Assembly (NCBI RefSeq): GCF_005222695.1
Contig: NZ_STGG01000041.1
Location: 124,001-188,000, forward strand
DNA length: 64,000 nt
Reading direction: 5' to 3'
From: Massilia sp. HP4
GTDB taxonomy: Bacteria > Pseudomonadota > Gammaproteobacteria > Burkholderiales > Burkholderiaceae_D
Numbering within the stretch: position 1 is the first letter of the stretch; the number at the start of each line of letters is the position of its first letter. Below are positions 46,638-55,054 of this stretch, piece after piece. A program made the position numbers and the translations under genes. The notes under the pieces are model-generated. The model was not told the origin of the DNA, searched no databases, and saw nothing but the letters and a program-made list of their open reading frames with translations.

Positions 46638-47345
46638 CTACGCCGGCCCGGGCCGGGCTGTCCATGCCAGGCGAATGGACAATCGCCTCTCAGTGCCCGG
46701 CATCGTGCTGCGCGCGCGGCGCAACTGGCGCTGGGTCGGCTCCGCGATCGATGCGCGGCGCCGCTGGGCACGCAACGCCTGCAGCGCGGCGCCGCCAGGG
46801 CCGTTCATGATGAAATGCACCTCGTCCTCGGCGTACCCCGGGTCCCAGTGGATGTTCTCGGGCACATGACAGTGACCGTAATGGCCCGATTCGGCGCTCC
46901 AGACAAGCGGGTCGCGACTGTGCCCACCGGGGTCCCGGCCATCGCGCGCGGGCTTCGGCAAGCCGTTCGGCCAGTGCAGCGCGACGGCATGGGTCGCCTC
47001 GATCCAGCGGCACAGCCGCGCGATGTTTTCCAAGGTGGCGGCACGCTTGGGCAGGTGGGCGAAGCCGACCACCTCGATCTGGATCGCCGACAGCAGATTG
47101 GTTTCGGGCGGCACGCCACGGTTGTTGCGCAGCGTGCGCGCCGCGACGGCGGTATCGATGTGCTGGTAGATGCCTTCGTGATCCACCGTGAAATGCGGAT
47201 CGACCCGCGCCTGCCGATAGGTCTCGAAGGCGCTGCGCGCGGTGCTGCCCTCGGTGGTGTGGTGGACGATCCGGAACGGCCCGCCCGTGTAGGGACCGGC
47301 GCCGCCACTGATCGGCACCTGGCTGGCGAACGGGCAGCGGGCCAT
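46638..47345 (-). CDS. Amidase_2 / PGRP-like N-acetylmuramoyl-L-alanine amidase domain protein
   Basis: A 235-residue protein. The zinc-site His pair occurs in FRIVHHTTEG and later GHCHVPENIHWDPGYAED; the middle has DPHFTVDHEGIYQHID and NLLSAIQIEVVGFA, standard for amidase_2. There is no signal peptide, so it may be cytosolic or exported in another way. The C-terminal 60 residues are Arg/Ala-rich and outside the domain. It sits between two oxidoreductase genes with gaps of 14 and 9 nt, an unusual setting. Confidence 0.8.
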   Translation of the reverse strand: MARCPFASQVPISGGAGPYTGGPFRIVHHTTEGSTARSAFETYRQARVDPHFTVDHEGIYQHIDTAVAARTLRNNRGVPPETNLLSAIQIEVVGFAHLPKRAATLENIARLCRWIEATHAVALHWPNGLPKPARDGRDPGGHSRDPLVWSAESGHYGHCHVPENIHWDPGYAEDEVHFIMNGPGGAALQALRAQRRRASIAEPTQRQLRRARSTMPGTERRLSIRLAWTARPGPA

Positions 47346-47359
47346 CGGCGCCTCGCACG

Positions 47360-48952
47360 TTAGCGCGCGACGTCGCGCAGCACCTCGCGCGCCGCGTTAT
47401 GGCCCGGCGCCCCGGTGACGCCGCCGCCCGGATGGTTGCCCGAGCCGCAGGTGTACAGCCCCTTCACCGGGCCGCGGTAGTCGGCGTGGCCCAGCATCGG
47501 ACGCGCCGAGAACAGCTGGTCCAGGCCCAGCGCGCCGTGGAAGATATCGCCGCCGACCAGGCCGAAGGTGCGCTCCAGGTCCAGTGGGCTCATGATCTGG
47601 CGTCCCAGCACCGAGCGTTTGAAGTTCGGCGCATGGCGGTCGACGGTCTCGATCATGAGGTCGGCCACGCGCTCGCGGTGCGCATCCCAGCTCGATCCGT
47701 CTGGCAGCTGCGGCGCCACGTGCTGGCAGAACAGGCTCGCCACATGCTGGCCGGCCGGCGCCAGCGTCGGGTCGAGCGTGGACGGGATCAGGAGTTCGAC
47801 AATCGGCGCGCGCGCCCAGCCGTGCGCACGCGCGTCGTGGTAGGCGCGTTCCATATACGCCAGGCTCGGGGCGATGACGATGCCGCTGCCGTGGTGCGCC
47901 GCCGGCGCCCTGCCCGGCAGGCAGGTAAAATCGGGCAGCTCGGACAGCGCCACGTTCATGCGGAAGGTGCCGGAACCGCAGCGCCAGGCCTCCATGCGGC
48001 GCAAGAAGTCGCCCGGCAGCGTGGCCGGATCGACCAGGCGCGTATACAGCAGGCGCGGGTTCAGGTTCGAGACGACCACCCGGGCGTCGAGCCGCTCGCC
48101 CTTGCCGGTCACCACCCCGGTCGCGCGACCCTGTTCCAGCAGCACTTCGGCCACCGCGCACCCGGTGCGGATCTCGACGCCGCGCGCCTGTGCCGCCTTC
48201 GCCATCGCCTGGGTGATGGCGCCCATGCCGCCGATCGCATGGCCCCAGGCGCCCTTCCTGCCATTGACCTCCCCGAACACGTGGTGCAGCAACACATAGG
48301 CCGATCCGGGCGTGTAGGGACTGGCGTAGTTGCCCACCACGCTGTCGAAGCCATACACGGCCTTGATCGGATCGCTCTCGAACCAGCCGTCCAGATAGTC
48401 GCCAGCCGACTTGGTGAACAGGTCCAGCAGTTCGCGCTGGGCCGCCAGCGGCAGCTTGCGCATGCGGTTACCCAGCCTGCCGGCCTTGGCCAGCTCGGGC
48501 AGCGCGGCCAGCCAGCCGCCCTCGGTGCGATTGGGCGGCGTCTGCAGCACCAGTTCGCGCAGCAGGTCGGCGGCGATGTCCAGGTGGCGCTGGTAGTCGT
48601 CGAGGCGATCGGCGTCGCGCTGGGAGAACTTGGCTACCTCGGCGGCGGTCTGGCCGGCGCCGATCTTCAGGTAGCGGCCATCGTCCAACGGGAGAAAATT
48701 GGAAAGCGGACGTTCGACGATGCGCAAGCCGTGCCGGCCCAGCGCCATGTCGTGGATGACCCTGGGGTTGAGCAGCGAGACCGTGTAGGCGGCCACGGAG
48801 TTGCGAAAGCCGGGGTGGAATTCTTCGGTGACCGCGGCGCCGCCGACGACGTCGCGCTGCTCGAGCACCGTGACCTTCAGGCCGGCGCGGGCCAGGTACC
48901 AGGCGCAGACCAGGCCATTGTGGCCGGCGCCGATGATGATTGCGTCGCGCAT
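47360..48952 (-). CDS. Phytoene-dehydrogenase-like FAD oxidoreductase (PYROXD2/CrtI type)
   Basis: A 530-residue flavoprotein. FAD motif AIIIGAGHNGLVCAWYLARA and VLEQRDVVGGAAVTEE at the N-terminus; GYDFxx-like middle (VYGFDSVVGNYASPYTPG); AIGGMGAITQAMAKAAQARG; C-terminal YTCGSGNHPGGGVTGAPGHN, the CrtI-type C-terminal motif. The family includes carotenoid desaturases and PYROXD2-like proteins. No carotenoid genes are near, so a carotenoid role is unlikely. First gene of a compact three-gene operon. Confidence 0.88.
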   Translation of the reverse strand: MRDAIIIGAGHNGLVCAWYLARAGLKVTVLEQRDVVGGAAVTEEFHPGFRNSVAAYTVSLLNPRVIHDMALGRHGLRIVERPLSNFLPLDDGRYLKIGAGQTAAEVAKFSQRDADRLDDYQRHLDIAADLLRELVLQTPPNRTEGGWLAALPELAKAGRLGNRMRKLPLAAQRELLDLFTKSAGDYLDGWFESDPIKAVYGFDSVVGNYASPYTPGSAYVLLHHVFGEVNGRKGAWGHAIGGMGAITQAMAKAAQARGVEIRTGCAVAEVLLEQGRATGVVTGKGERLDARVVVSNLNPRLLYTRLVDPATLPGDFLRRMEAWRCGSGTFRMNVALSELPDFTCLPGRAPAAHHGSGIVIAPSLAYMERAYHDARAHGWARAPIVELLIPSTLDPTLAPAGQHVASLFCQHVAPQLPDGSSWDAHRERVADLMIETVDRHAPNFKRSVLGRQIMSPLDLERTFGLVGGDIFHGALGLDQLFSARPMLGHADYRGPVKGLYTCGSGNHPGGGVTGAPGHNAAREVLRDVAR

Positions 48953-49028
48953 CGGGCTTCCCCTCGGAGACTGCGGTGATCATGTGCGGGCGAACACGAC
49001 GATTCTACCGATGGCGTGGCCGAACGGC

Positions 49029-49053
49029 AAAAAAAGCCCCTGCGAACAGGGGC
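49029..49053 (-). terminator. Terminator of the OsmC-YcaO gene
   Basis: Perfect 7-bp stem GCCCCTG-cgaa-CAGGGGC; read on the minus strand it is followed by seven T. It lies 21 nt after the stop codon of the gene. Confidence 0.88.
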
Positions 49054-49073
49054 CGGATCAGACGGATGATGAT

Positions 49074-51278
49074 CTAGGACAAAGTCGCAGCGGCTTTGGC
49101 GCGCGCCGCATGCAGCTTGCGGTAGCTGTCGATCAGGCGGTGATGTCGGTCCAGCCCTTCCAGCGCCATGCTGGTCGGCGCCAGGCCGTAAAAACGCACG
49201 CTGCCGTCGACCGAGCCCAGCACCGCATCCATGCGCGCGTCGCCGAACATGCGGCGCAAGTTGACGACGTAGTCGTCGAGTGCGAGTTCGTCGTCGAGCT
49301 CCACCTCCAGCACCACGTTCAGGGCCTGGTAGAACAGCCCGCGCTCGACGGTGTTGTCGTTGTATTGCAGGAAGGCGCCCACCAGTTCATGGGCGTCCTC
49401 GAAGCGCTGCAGCGCCAGGTTGATCAACAGGCGCAGTTCGAGCACCGTCAGCTGACCCCAGTCGGTGTTTTCGTCGAACTCGACGCCGATCAGGGTAGCG
49501 ATATCGGAATACTCGTCCAGCTCATTGTTTTCCAGGCGCTCGAGGAGCGCTTCCAGGCTGTCGTCGTCCAGGCGGTGCAGGTTCAGTACATCGGCGCGGA
49601 ACAGCAGCGATTTATTGGTATTGTCCCACACCAGGTCCTCGACCGGGTACACCTCGGAATAACCCGGCACCAGGATGCGGCAAGCCACGGCGCCCAGCTC
49701 GTCGTACACGGCGGTATAGACTTCCTTGCCCATCTCTTCAAGGATGGCGAGCAGGGTCGCGGCTTCCTCGGCGTTCGCGTTCTCGCCCTGGCTGGTGAAA
49801 TCCCACTCGACGAAGTCGACGTCCGCCCTGGCACTGAAGAAGCGCCACGACACCACGCCGCTCGAATCGATGAAGTGCTCGACAAAGTTATACGGCTCGG
49901 TCACGGCTTCGCTGGCGAAGGTCGGCCGCGGCAGGTCGTTCAGGCCTTCGAAGCTGCGTCCCTGCAGCAGTTCGGTCAGGCTGCGCTCGAGCGCCACCTC
50001 GAAGCTCGGATGCGCGCCGAAGGATGCGAACACGCCGCCGGTGCGCGGATTCATCAGGGTCACGCACATCACCGGGTATTGGCCGCCCAGCGAGGCATCC
50101 TTGACCAGCACCGGGAAGCCCTGCTCCTCCAGGCCCTTGATACCGGCCACGATGCCCGGATATTTCGCCAATACCTCTTGCGGCACGTCCGGCAAGGCCA
50201 TTTCGCCTTCGAGGATTTCGCGCTTGACGGCGCGCTCGAAGATCTCGGACAGGCATTGCACCTGCGCCTCGGCCAGGGTATTACCGGCGCTCATGCCATT
50301 GCTGGCATACAGGTTCTCGATCAGGTTCGATGGGAAATACACGACTTCGCCGTCGGACTGGCGCACGAAGGGCAGCGACACGATGCCGCGCTCCACATTG
50401 CCCGAATTGGTGTCGACCAGGTGCGAGCCGCGCAATTCGCCCTCGGGGTCGTAGATCTCCAGGCTGTATCCATCCAGGATCTCCGGGGGCAGCGCATCGC
50501 CGGCTCCGGGCTTGAACCAGCGCTCGTTCGGATAATGCACGAAGGGCGCGTTGGCGATGTCCTCGCCCCAGAAGGCGCCGGCATAGAAGTGGTTATTGTT
50601 CAGGCGCTCGATGTATTCGCCCAGGGCCGAGGCCAGCGCGCTTTCCTTGGTCGCCCCCTTGCCGTTGGTGAAGCACATCGGCGAATGCGCATCGCGGATA
50701 TGCAGCGACCATACATTGGGGACGATATTGCGCCACGAAGCGATCTCGATCTTGATGCCCCAGCTGGCCAACATGCCCGACATATTGGCGATGGTCTGCT
50801 CGAGCGGCAGGTCCTTGCCGGGGATATAGGTTTGCGATGCCGACGAAGGCTGCACCGTCAGCAGGGCCTGGGCGTCGGCGTCGAGGTTGGCCACCTCTTC
50901 GATCACGAAATCGGGACCTTCCTGCACGACTTTCTTGACCGTGCAGCGGTCGATCGAGCGCAGGATGCCTTGGCGGTCTTTTTCGGAAATGTCGGCCGGA
51001 AGCTCGACCTGGATCTTGAAAATCTGCTTGTAGCGGTTTTCCGGGTCGACGATATTGTTTTGCGACAGGCGGATATTCTCGGTCGGGATATTCCGGGTAT
51101 TGCAGTACAACTTCACGAAATACGCCGCGCACAGGGCGGACGAAGCCAGGAAATAATCGAAAGGCCCCGGCGCCGAGCCGTCGCCTTTATAGCGGATCGG
51201 CTGGTCGGCGACGACGGTGAAATCGTCGAACTTGGCTTCCAGGCGAAGCTTGTCGAGGAAGTTGACTTTAATTTCCAT
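49074..51278 (-). CDS. OsmC-YcaO fusion protein
   Basis: A 734-residue two-domain protein. Residues about 1-140 are OsmC-like (MEIKVNFLDKLRLEAKFDD, GSAPGPFDYFLASSALCAAYFVKLYC with the peroxidatic-type Cys region). Residues about 150-560 are the YcaO ATP-binding domain (MCFTNGKGATKESALASALG, EYIERLNNNHFYAGA, NGMSAGNTLAEAQVQCLSEI, FERAVKREIL). YcaO proteins activate backbone amides; stand-alone ones assist RimO methylthiolation of ribosomal protein S12. A helical TPR-like tail follows. Start ATG 51278 keeps the OsmC N-terminus. The leader holds a hairpin with T-run. Confidence 0.92.
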   Translation of the reverse strand: MEIKVNFLDKLRLEAKFDDFTVVADQPIRYKGDGSAPGPFDYFLASSALCAAYFVKLYCNTRNIPTENIRLSQNNIVDPENRYKQIFKIQVELPADISEKDRQGILRSIDRCTVKKVVQEGPDFVIEEVANLDADAQALLTVQPSSASQTYIPGKDLPLEQTIANMSGMLASWGIKIEIASWRNIVPNVWSLHIRDAHSPMCFTNGKGATKESALASALGEYIERLNNNHFYAGAFWGEDIANAPFVHYPNERWFKPGAGDALPPEILDGYSLEIYDPEGELRGSHLVDTNSGNVERGIVSLPFVRQSDGEVVYFPSNLIENLYASNGMSAGNTLAEAQVQCLSEIFERAVKREILEGEMALPDVPQEVLAKYPGIVAGIKGLEEQGFPVLVKDASLGGQYPVMCVTLMNPRTGGVFASFGAHPSFEVALERSLTELLQGRSFEGLNDLPRPTFASEAVTEPYNFVEHFIDSSGVVSWRFFSARADVDFVEWDFTSQGENANAEEAATLLAILEEMGKEVYTAVYDELGAVACRILVPGYSEVYPVEDLVWDNTNKSLLFRADVLNLHRLDDDSLEALLERLENNELDEYSDIATLIGVEFDENTDWGQLTVLELRLLINLALQRFEDAHELVGAFLQYNDNTVERGLFYQALNVVLEVELDDELALDDYVVNLRRMFGDARMDAVLGSVDGSVRFYGLAPTSMALEGLDRHHRLIDSYRKLHAARAKAAATLS

Positions 51279-51310
51279 GGGAGAATTCCGAATACGAAAG
51301 GACAATCAGG

Positions 51311-51342
51311 CAAAAATCGAAAGCCCTGTAGGAACAGGGCTT
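51311..51342 (-). promoter_or_regulatory. Terminator-like hairpin in the leader of the OsmC-YcaO gene
   Basis: Perfect 9-bp stem AAGCCCTGT-agga-ACAGGGCTT; read on the minus strand it runs into TTTCGATTTTT, 33 nt before the gene start. The upstream neighbour is divergent, so any minus-strand transcript here is the leader of this gene. Possible attenuator. Confidence 0.5.
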
Positions 51343-51361
51343 ATGGGACAGTATTACAGTA

Positions 51362-51373
51362 AGGGAATTCCCT
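51362..51373. promoter_or_regulatory. Palindrome GGGAATTCCC in the divergent region
   Basis: A perfect 10-bp palindrome between the OsmC-YcaO and esterase genes, about 80 nt upstream of the esterase start. It may be an operator; no second copy was seen. Confidence 0.3.
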
Positions 51374-51452
51374 CAGAAGAGGACTATTTTAGCATGGCCA
51401 CTATCGGGGCCATGTCGCCAGACCATCATCACAACGATCACCAGGGACAGCT

Positions 51453-52418
51453 ATGCACATAACAAGGAGACACCTCTTGAAACAGCTCGGCGCCGCCATG
51501 CTGGCCGCATCCACATCGGCCAAGGCAGCAGGCTGGCCCGCCGCGCCGGCCACGATCCCGCTCTGGCCGGAAGGCGTGCCGGGGGCCAGGGCCGGCCTCG
51601 AACCGGAACGCTTCGTCGACGGCAGGATCAGCAGGGTGGCCGATCCCACGCTGACCGTGTACCCGCCCGCGGTCGACCGCGCCAACGGCAGCGCGGTCAT
51701 CATCTGCCCGGGCGGCGGCTACGAGCGCCTGGCCATCGTGCGCGAAGGCGAGCAGCACGCGCGCTGGCTGTCCAGCCTGGGCGTGACCGCCTTCGTCCTC
51801 AAATACCGCATGCGCGAATTCGGTCATCCGGCGCCGCTGCAGGACGTGCTGCGCGCGGTGCGCCTGGTGCGCGCGCAGGCGGCCCGGCACAAGCTGCAGC
51901 CGGATCGCATCGGCGTGATGGGCAGTTCGGCCGGCGGCCACCTGGCGGCCAGCGCCGGCACCCTGTTCGACCATCCGCTCGGCCGCACGGGCGCCGCGCT
52001 CGACGCGGTCAGCGGGCGGCCCGACTTCTTGATGCTGATGTATCCGGTGATCGCGCTCGACGGACCGGCGGCCCACGGCGGATCGCGCACCGCCCTGCTC
52101 GGACCTTCGCCGAGCGCCGCGGACATCGAATTGATGTCGGTCGCGCGCCAGGTCACGGCGCGCACCCCGCCGACCCTGCTGATCCATACCCAGGACGATG
52201 CCGCGGTGCCGGTCGAGAACAGCATCCTGTTCTATCAAGCCCTGACGCGCGCGAAGGTGCCGGCCGAGATGCACCTGTTCGAGCACGGCGAGCATGGCAT
52301 GGGCATGCGCTCGGGCCTGGGCAACGCCTCGATGTGGCCGCGCCGGGCCGAGGAGTGGCTGCGCGTGCGCGGCCTGCTCGATGTGGCAAGCGGGGCTGGC
52401 GCTGGCCGTACGCCGTGA
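51453..52418 (+). CDS. Exported alpha/beta-hydrolase (BD-FAE/esterase type)
   Basis: A 321-residue protein with a twin-arginine-like signal (TRRHLLKQLGAAMLAAS). Esterase/lipase fold: CPGGGYERLAIVREGE oxyanion-type GG, nucleophile elbow GVMGSSAGGHLAAS, acid in LLIHTQDDAAVPVENS, and His in HLFEHGEHGMGM. These fit acetyl-xylan or feruloyl-esterase-like enzymes. The name cannot be fixed without a substrate. No polysaccharide genes lie next to it. Confidence 0.88.
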   Translation: MHITRRHLLKQLGAAMLAASTSAKAAGWPAAPATIPLWPEGVPGARAGLEPERFVDGRISRVADPTLTVYPPAVDRANGSAVIICPGGGYERLAIVREGEQHARWLSSLGVTAFVLKYRMREFGHPAPLQDVLRAVRLVRAQAARHKLQPDRIGVMGSSAGGHLAASAGTLFDHPLGRTGAALDAVSGRPDFLMLMYPVIALDGPAAHGGSRTALLGPSPSAADIELMSVARQVTARTPPTLLIHTQDDAAVPVENSILFYQALTRAKVPAEMHLFEHGEHGMGMRSGLGNASMWPRRAEEWLRVRGLLDVASGAGAGRTP

Positions 52419-52483
52419 GGATTGGCGAGTTTTCGGGCACACTGGTCCCGTAGAATAATGCAGGACGAAACAAAGGAGCGCAT

Positions 52484-54328
52484 ATGGCAACGCTGATTCC
52501 TTCGATCGGCGCCTGCGCCTCGCGGATGACGCCCGGTGAACGGCGCCTGGCGGCCCGCCTCGAAGACAAGCTGGAAGACGATTACCTGTGCTGGTATGAC
52601 GTCTCGATCGGCGAGCGCACGCAGCATCCGGACTTCGTGGTCTTCCATCCGAACCGGGGCCTCTTGGTGCTGGAGGTCAAGGACTGGCGTCCCGAGACGA
52701 TCCGCAGCATCGACAAGCAGACCGTCGGCATTCTCACCGACGCCGGCATCAAGCAGGTACAGAATCCGCTGGAGCAGGCAAGCCAGTACATGTTCGCCGT
52801 CACCAACAAGCTCGAGCGCGACCCACAACTGGTGTGGCCAAGCGGATCGCTGAAAGGCAAGCCGTTCTTTCCTTACGGCCACGGCGTGGTGCTGAGCAAT
52901 ATCAGCCGCAAGCAGTTCGATAAGGCCGAGCTGGGCGAAGTCATGCCGCCGCATCTCGTCATCTGCCAGGACGAGATGACGGAGGGCGCAGATGCGGAGG
53001 CCTTCCAGGGGCGGCTCTGGCAAATGTTCCCCATCAAGTTCAAGATGAAACTGAGCTTGCCGCAGATCGACCGCATCCGCTGGCATATATTCCCCGAAGT
53101 GCGCATCCCGGCCCAACCCGGCGCCTTCGACGAACCGGGGAAACTGACGGTCGAGCTGCCGGACGTACTGCGCGTGATGGACCTGCAGCAGGAACAACTA
53201 GCGCGCAGCCTGGGCGAAGGCCATCGCGTCATCCACGGCGTCGCCGGCTCGGGCAAGACACTGATCCTCGGCTACCGCGCCGAACACCTGGCGAAATCGT
53301 CCGCACGGCCGATCCTGGTCCTGTGCTACAACAAGACGCTGGCGACCAAGCTTGCCAGCGTGATGGAAACGAAGGGCTTGCAGGACAAGGTCCATGTCGC
53401 CACCTTCCATGCCTGGTGCGTGCGGCAGCTCGACGCCTACCACGCGGGCAAGCCGGTCAACGATGGCGATGCGAATGCCTTCTTCGAAGCCTGCGTGGAC
53501 CGCGTGATCCATTCGGTCGACCAGGGCCTGGTGCCGTCCGCGCAATACGACGCGGTGCTGATCGACGAAGGCCATGACTTCAAGCCGGAATGGTTCAAGC
53601 TGGTGGTGCAGATGGTCCATCCGGACTCGAACTCGCTGCTGGTGCTGTACGACGACGCCCAGTCGATCTATGGCGGCGACCGCAAGCGATCGCGGTTTTC
53701 GTTCTCGAGCGTCGGCATCCAGGCCAAGGGCCGCACCACCATCCTGAAGCTCAACTACCGCAACACGGCCGAGATCCTGGCGGTGGCGCGCGCATTCGCC
53801 GACCAGCTGCTGGCGCCGAGCGACGCCGAGGAAGACCAGGCGCCGACGGTGCTGCCGATGAGCGCTGGACGGCGCGGTCCAAAACCGCTGTTCATCACCC
53901 TGCCCACGCTGAAGGACGAAGCGGCGTTCCTGGCCGAGCGCCTGGTCGAGGCCAACCGGCTCGGTACGCCCTGGAACGAGATGGCGGTCGTCTACCGCCG
54001 CTACGGGATCGGCAAGCTGGTCGTCGATGCCCTCGCGCGCAAGGGCATTCCATTCCAGTGGCAGCAGGATCGCAAGCAGTCGTTCACCCCTGCGCACGAC
54101 AGCGTCAAACTGATCACCATGCACAGCAGCAAGGGGCTCGAATTCCCGCTGGTCTGCATCCCCGGCATCGGCGCGGCATCGAAGGACGAAGAAGATCCGG
54201 CCGATGAGGCGCGCCTGCTGTACGTGGCGATGACCCGCGCCACGCACGAGCTGCTCATGACGCATAGCGAGACCTCGCTCGTGTCCGACAAGCTGGCTGG
54301 CGCGATGGGCGTGCTGCGCGCCTTCTGA
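52484..54328 (+). CDS. NERD-domain UvrD/Rep-type helicase
   Basis: A 614-residue superfamily 1 helicase. Residues about 20-150 carry a nuclease-related (NERD) domain (DFVVFHPNRGLLVLEVKDW with the D...ExK pattern). Then the helicase motifs: GVAGSGKTLILGYRAEHLA (Walker A), VLIDEGHDFKPEW (Walker B), LYDDAQSIY, LKLNYRNTAEIL, KLITMHSSKGLEFPLVCIPG and YVAMTRATHELLM. It joins a putative nuclease to a motor and may act in repair or phage defence. It starts 65 nt after the esterase gene and has no clear partner. Confidence 0.92.
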   Translation: MATLIPSIGACASRMTPGERRLAARLEDKLEDDYLCWYDVSIGERTQHPDFVVFHPNRGLLVLEVKDWRPETIRSIDKQTVGILTDAGIKQVQNPLEQASQYMFAVTNKLERDPQLVWPSGSLKGKPFFPYGHGVVLSNISRKQFDKAELGEVMPPHLVICQDEMTEGADAEAFQGRLWQMFPIKFKMKLSLPQIDRIRWHIFPEVRIPAQPGAFDEPGKLTVELPDVLRVMDLQQEQLARSLGEGHRVIHGVAGSGKTLILGYRAEHLAKSSARPILVLCYNKTLATKLASVMETKGLQDKVHVATFHAWCVRQLDAYHAGKPVNDGDANAFFEACVDRVIHSVDQGLVPSAQYDAVLIDEGHDFKPEWFKLVVQMVHPDSNSLLVLYDDAQSIYGGDRKRSRFSFSSVGIQAKGRTTILKLNYRNTAEILAVARAFADQLLAPSDAEEDQAPTVLPMSAGRRGPKPLFITLPTLKDEAAFLAERLVEANRLGTPWNEMAVVYRRYGIGKLVVDALARKGIPFQWQQDRKQSFTPAHDSVKLITMHSSKGLEFPLVCIPGIGAASKDEEDPADEARLLYVAMTRATHELLMTHSETSLVSDKLAGAMGVLRAF

Positions 54329-54365
54329 TCGCCGCTTGCCATGACGGGCGGCCGATGCTAACATA

Positions 54366-54380
54366 GGAACCAATCGGTTC
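54366..54380. promoter_or_regulatory. TetR operator upstream of tetR gene
   Basis: GGAACCAATCGGTTC contains the palindrome GAACC-N4-GGTTC, 31 nt before the tetR start. A related site at 55025-55040 lies before the MFS gene. Confidence 0.6.
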
Positions 54381-54410
54381 ACATATCCCATCACGACAGG
54401 CGACGACATC

Positions 54411-55007
54411 ATGGCCAACCAGTCCGGTATCGGGCGTCCCCGCGAATTCGAGCTCGACGTCGCCGCGCGCGACGCGATGGACGTGTTCTGGGACCGCGGC
54501 TACGAAGGTGCTTCCCTGCCGGACCTGATCGAGGGCACCGGCCTGTCGCGCGGCAGCCTGTACAAGGCCTTCGGCGACAAGAAGGGCTTGCTGCTGGCGG
54601 CGCTCGACCTGTACATGGACAAAGGCCTGCAGATCACCGCGGAGCTCCTTGCTGAACCTGGGTCGGCAAAGGCGGCGATTCGCTCCTCGCTGCTGCGGCT
54701 GGCCGCGCTGTCTTCGGGCGACCTCGGACGCCGTGGCTGCCTCATCGTGGCCATGGCCACCGAGGTCGGCACGCACGACCCGGACATCGCCGAGCGCACC
54801 GGGCGCATGTTCCGGCGCCTGCAGCAACTGTATGCCGGCGCGATCGCACGCGGCCAGGCCGATGGCGAGATCGCGGCAGGCGACGCCCAGGTGCTGGCGC
54901 ACTTTTTGGTGTGCCAGATCCAGGGCATGCGGGTGCTGGGGAAGACCGGCGTGCCCGAGGCCGAGATGATCGCCATCGTCGACACCGCCATGCGCATCCT
55001 CGACTGA
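54411..55007 (+). CDS. TetR-family repressor
   Basis: A 198-residue regulator. HTH in residues about 12-60: EFELDVAARDAMDVFWDRGY, GASLPDLIEGTGLSRGSLYKA, FGDKKGLLLAALDLYMDKG. The C-terminal all-helical ligand domain includes CLIVAMATEVGTHDPDIA. It should repress itself and the MFS gene 47 nt downstream, through the two matching palindromes. A ligand of the exporter is the likely inducer. Confidence 0.92.
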   Translation: MANQSGIGRPREFELDVAARDAMDVFWDRGYEGASLPDLIEGTGLSRGSLYKAFGDKKGLLLAALDLYMDKGLQITAELLAEPGSAKAAIRSSLLRLAALSSGDLGRRGCLIVAMATEVGTHDPDIAERTGRMFRRLQQLYAGAIARGQADGEIAAGDAQVLAHFLVCQIQGMRVLGKTGVPEAEMIAIVDTAMRILD

Positions 55008-55024
55008 TTTTTTTTGCCCACTTT

Positions 55025-55040
55025 GGAACCATTTAGTTCC
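55025..55040. promoter_or_regulatory. TetR operator upstream of the MFS gene
   Basis: GGAACCATTTAGTTCC: GGAAC-N6-GTTCC. It overlaps the leader 14 nt before the MFS start at 55055. Confidence 0.6.
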
Positions 55041-55054
55041 TTATGGAGAATTAC

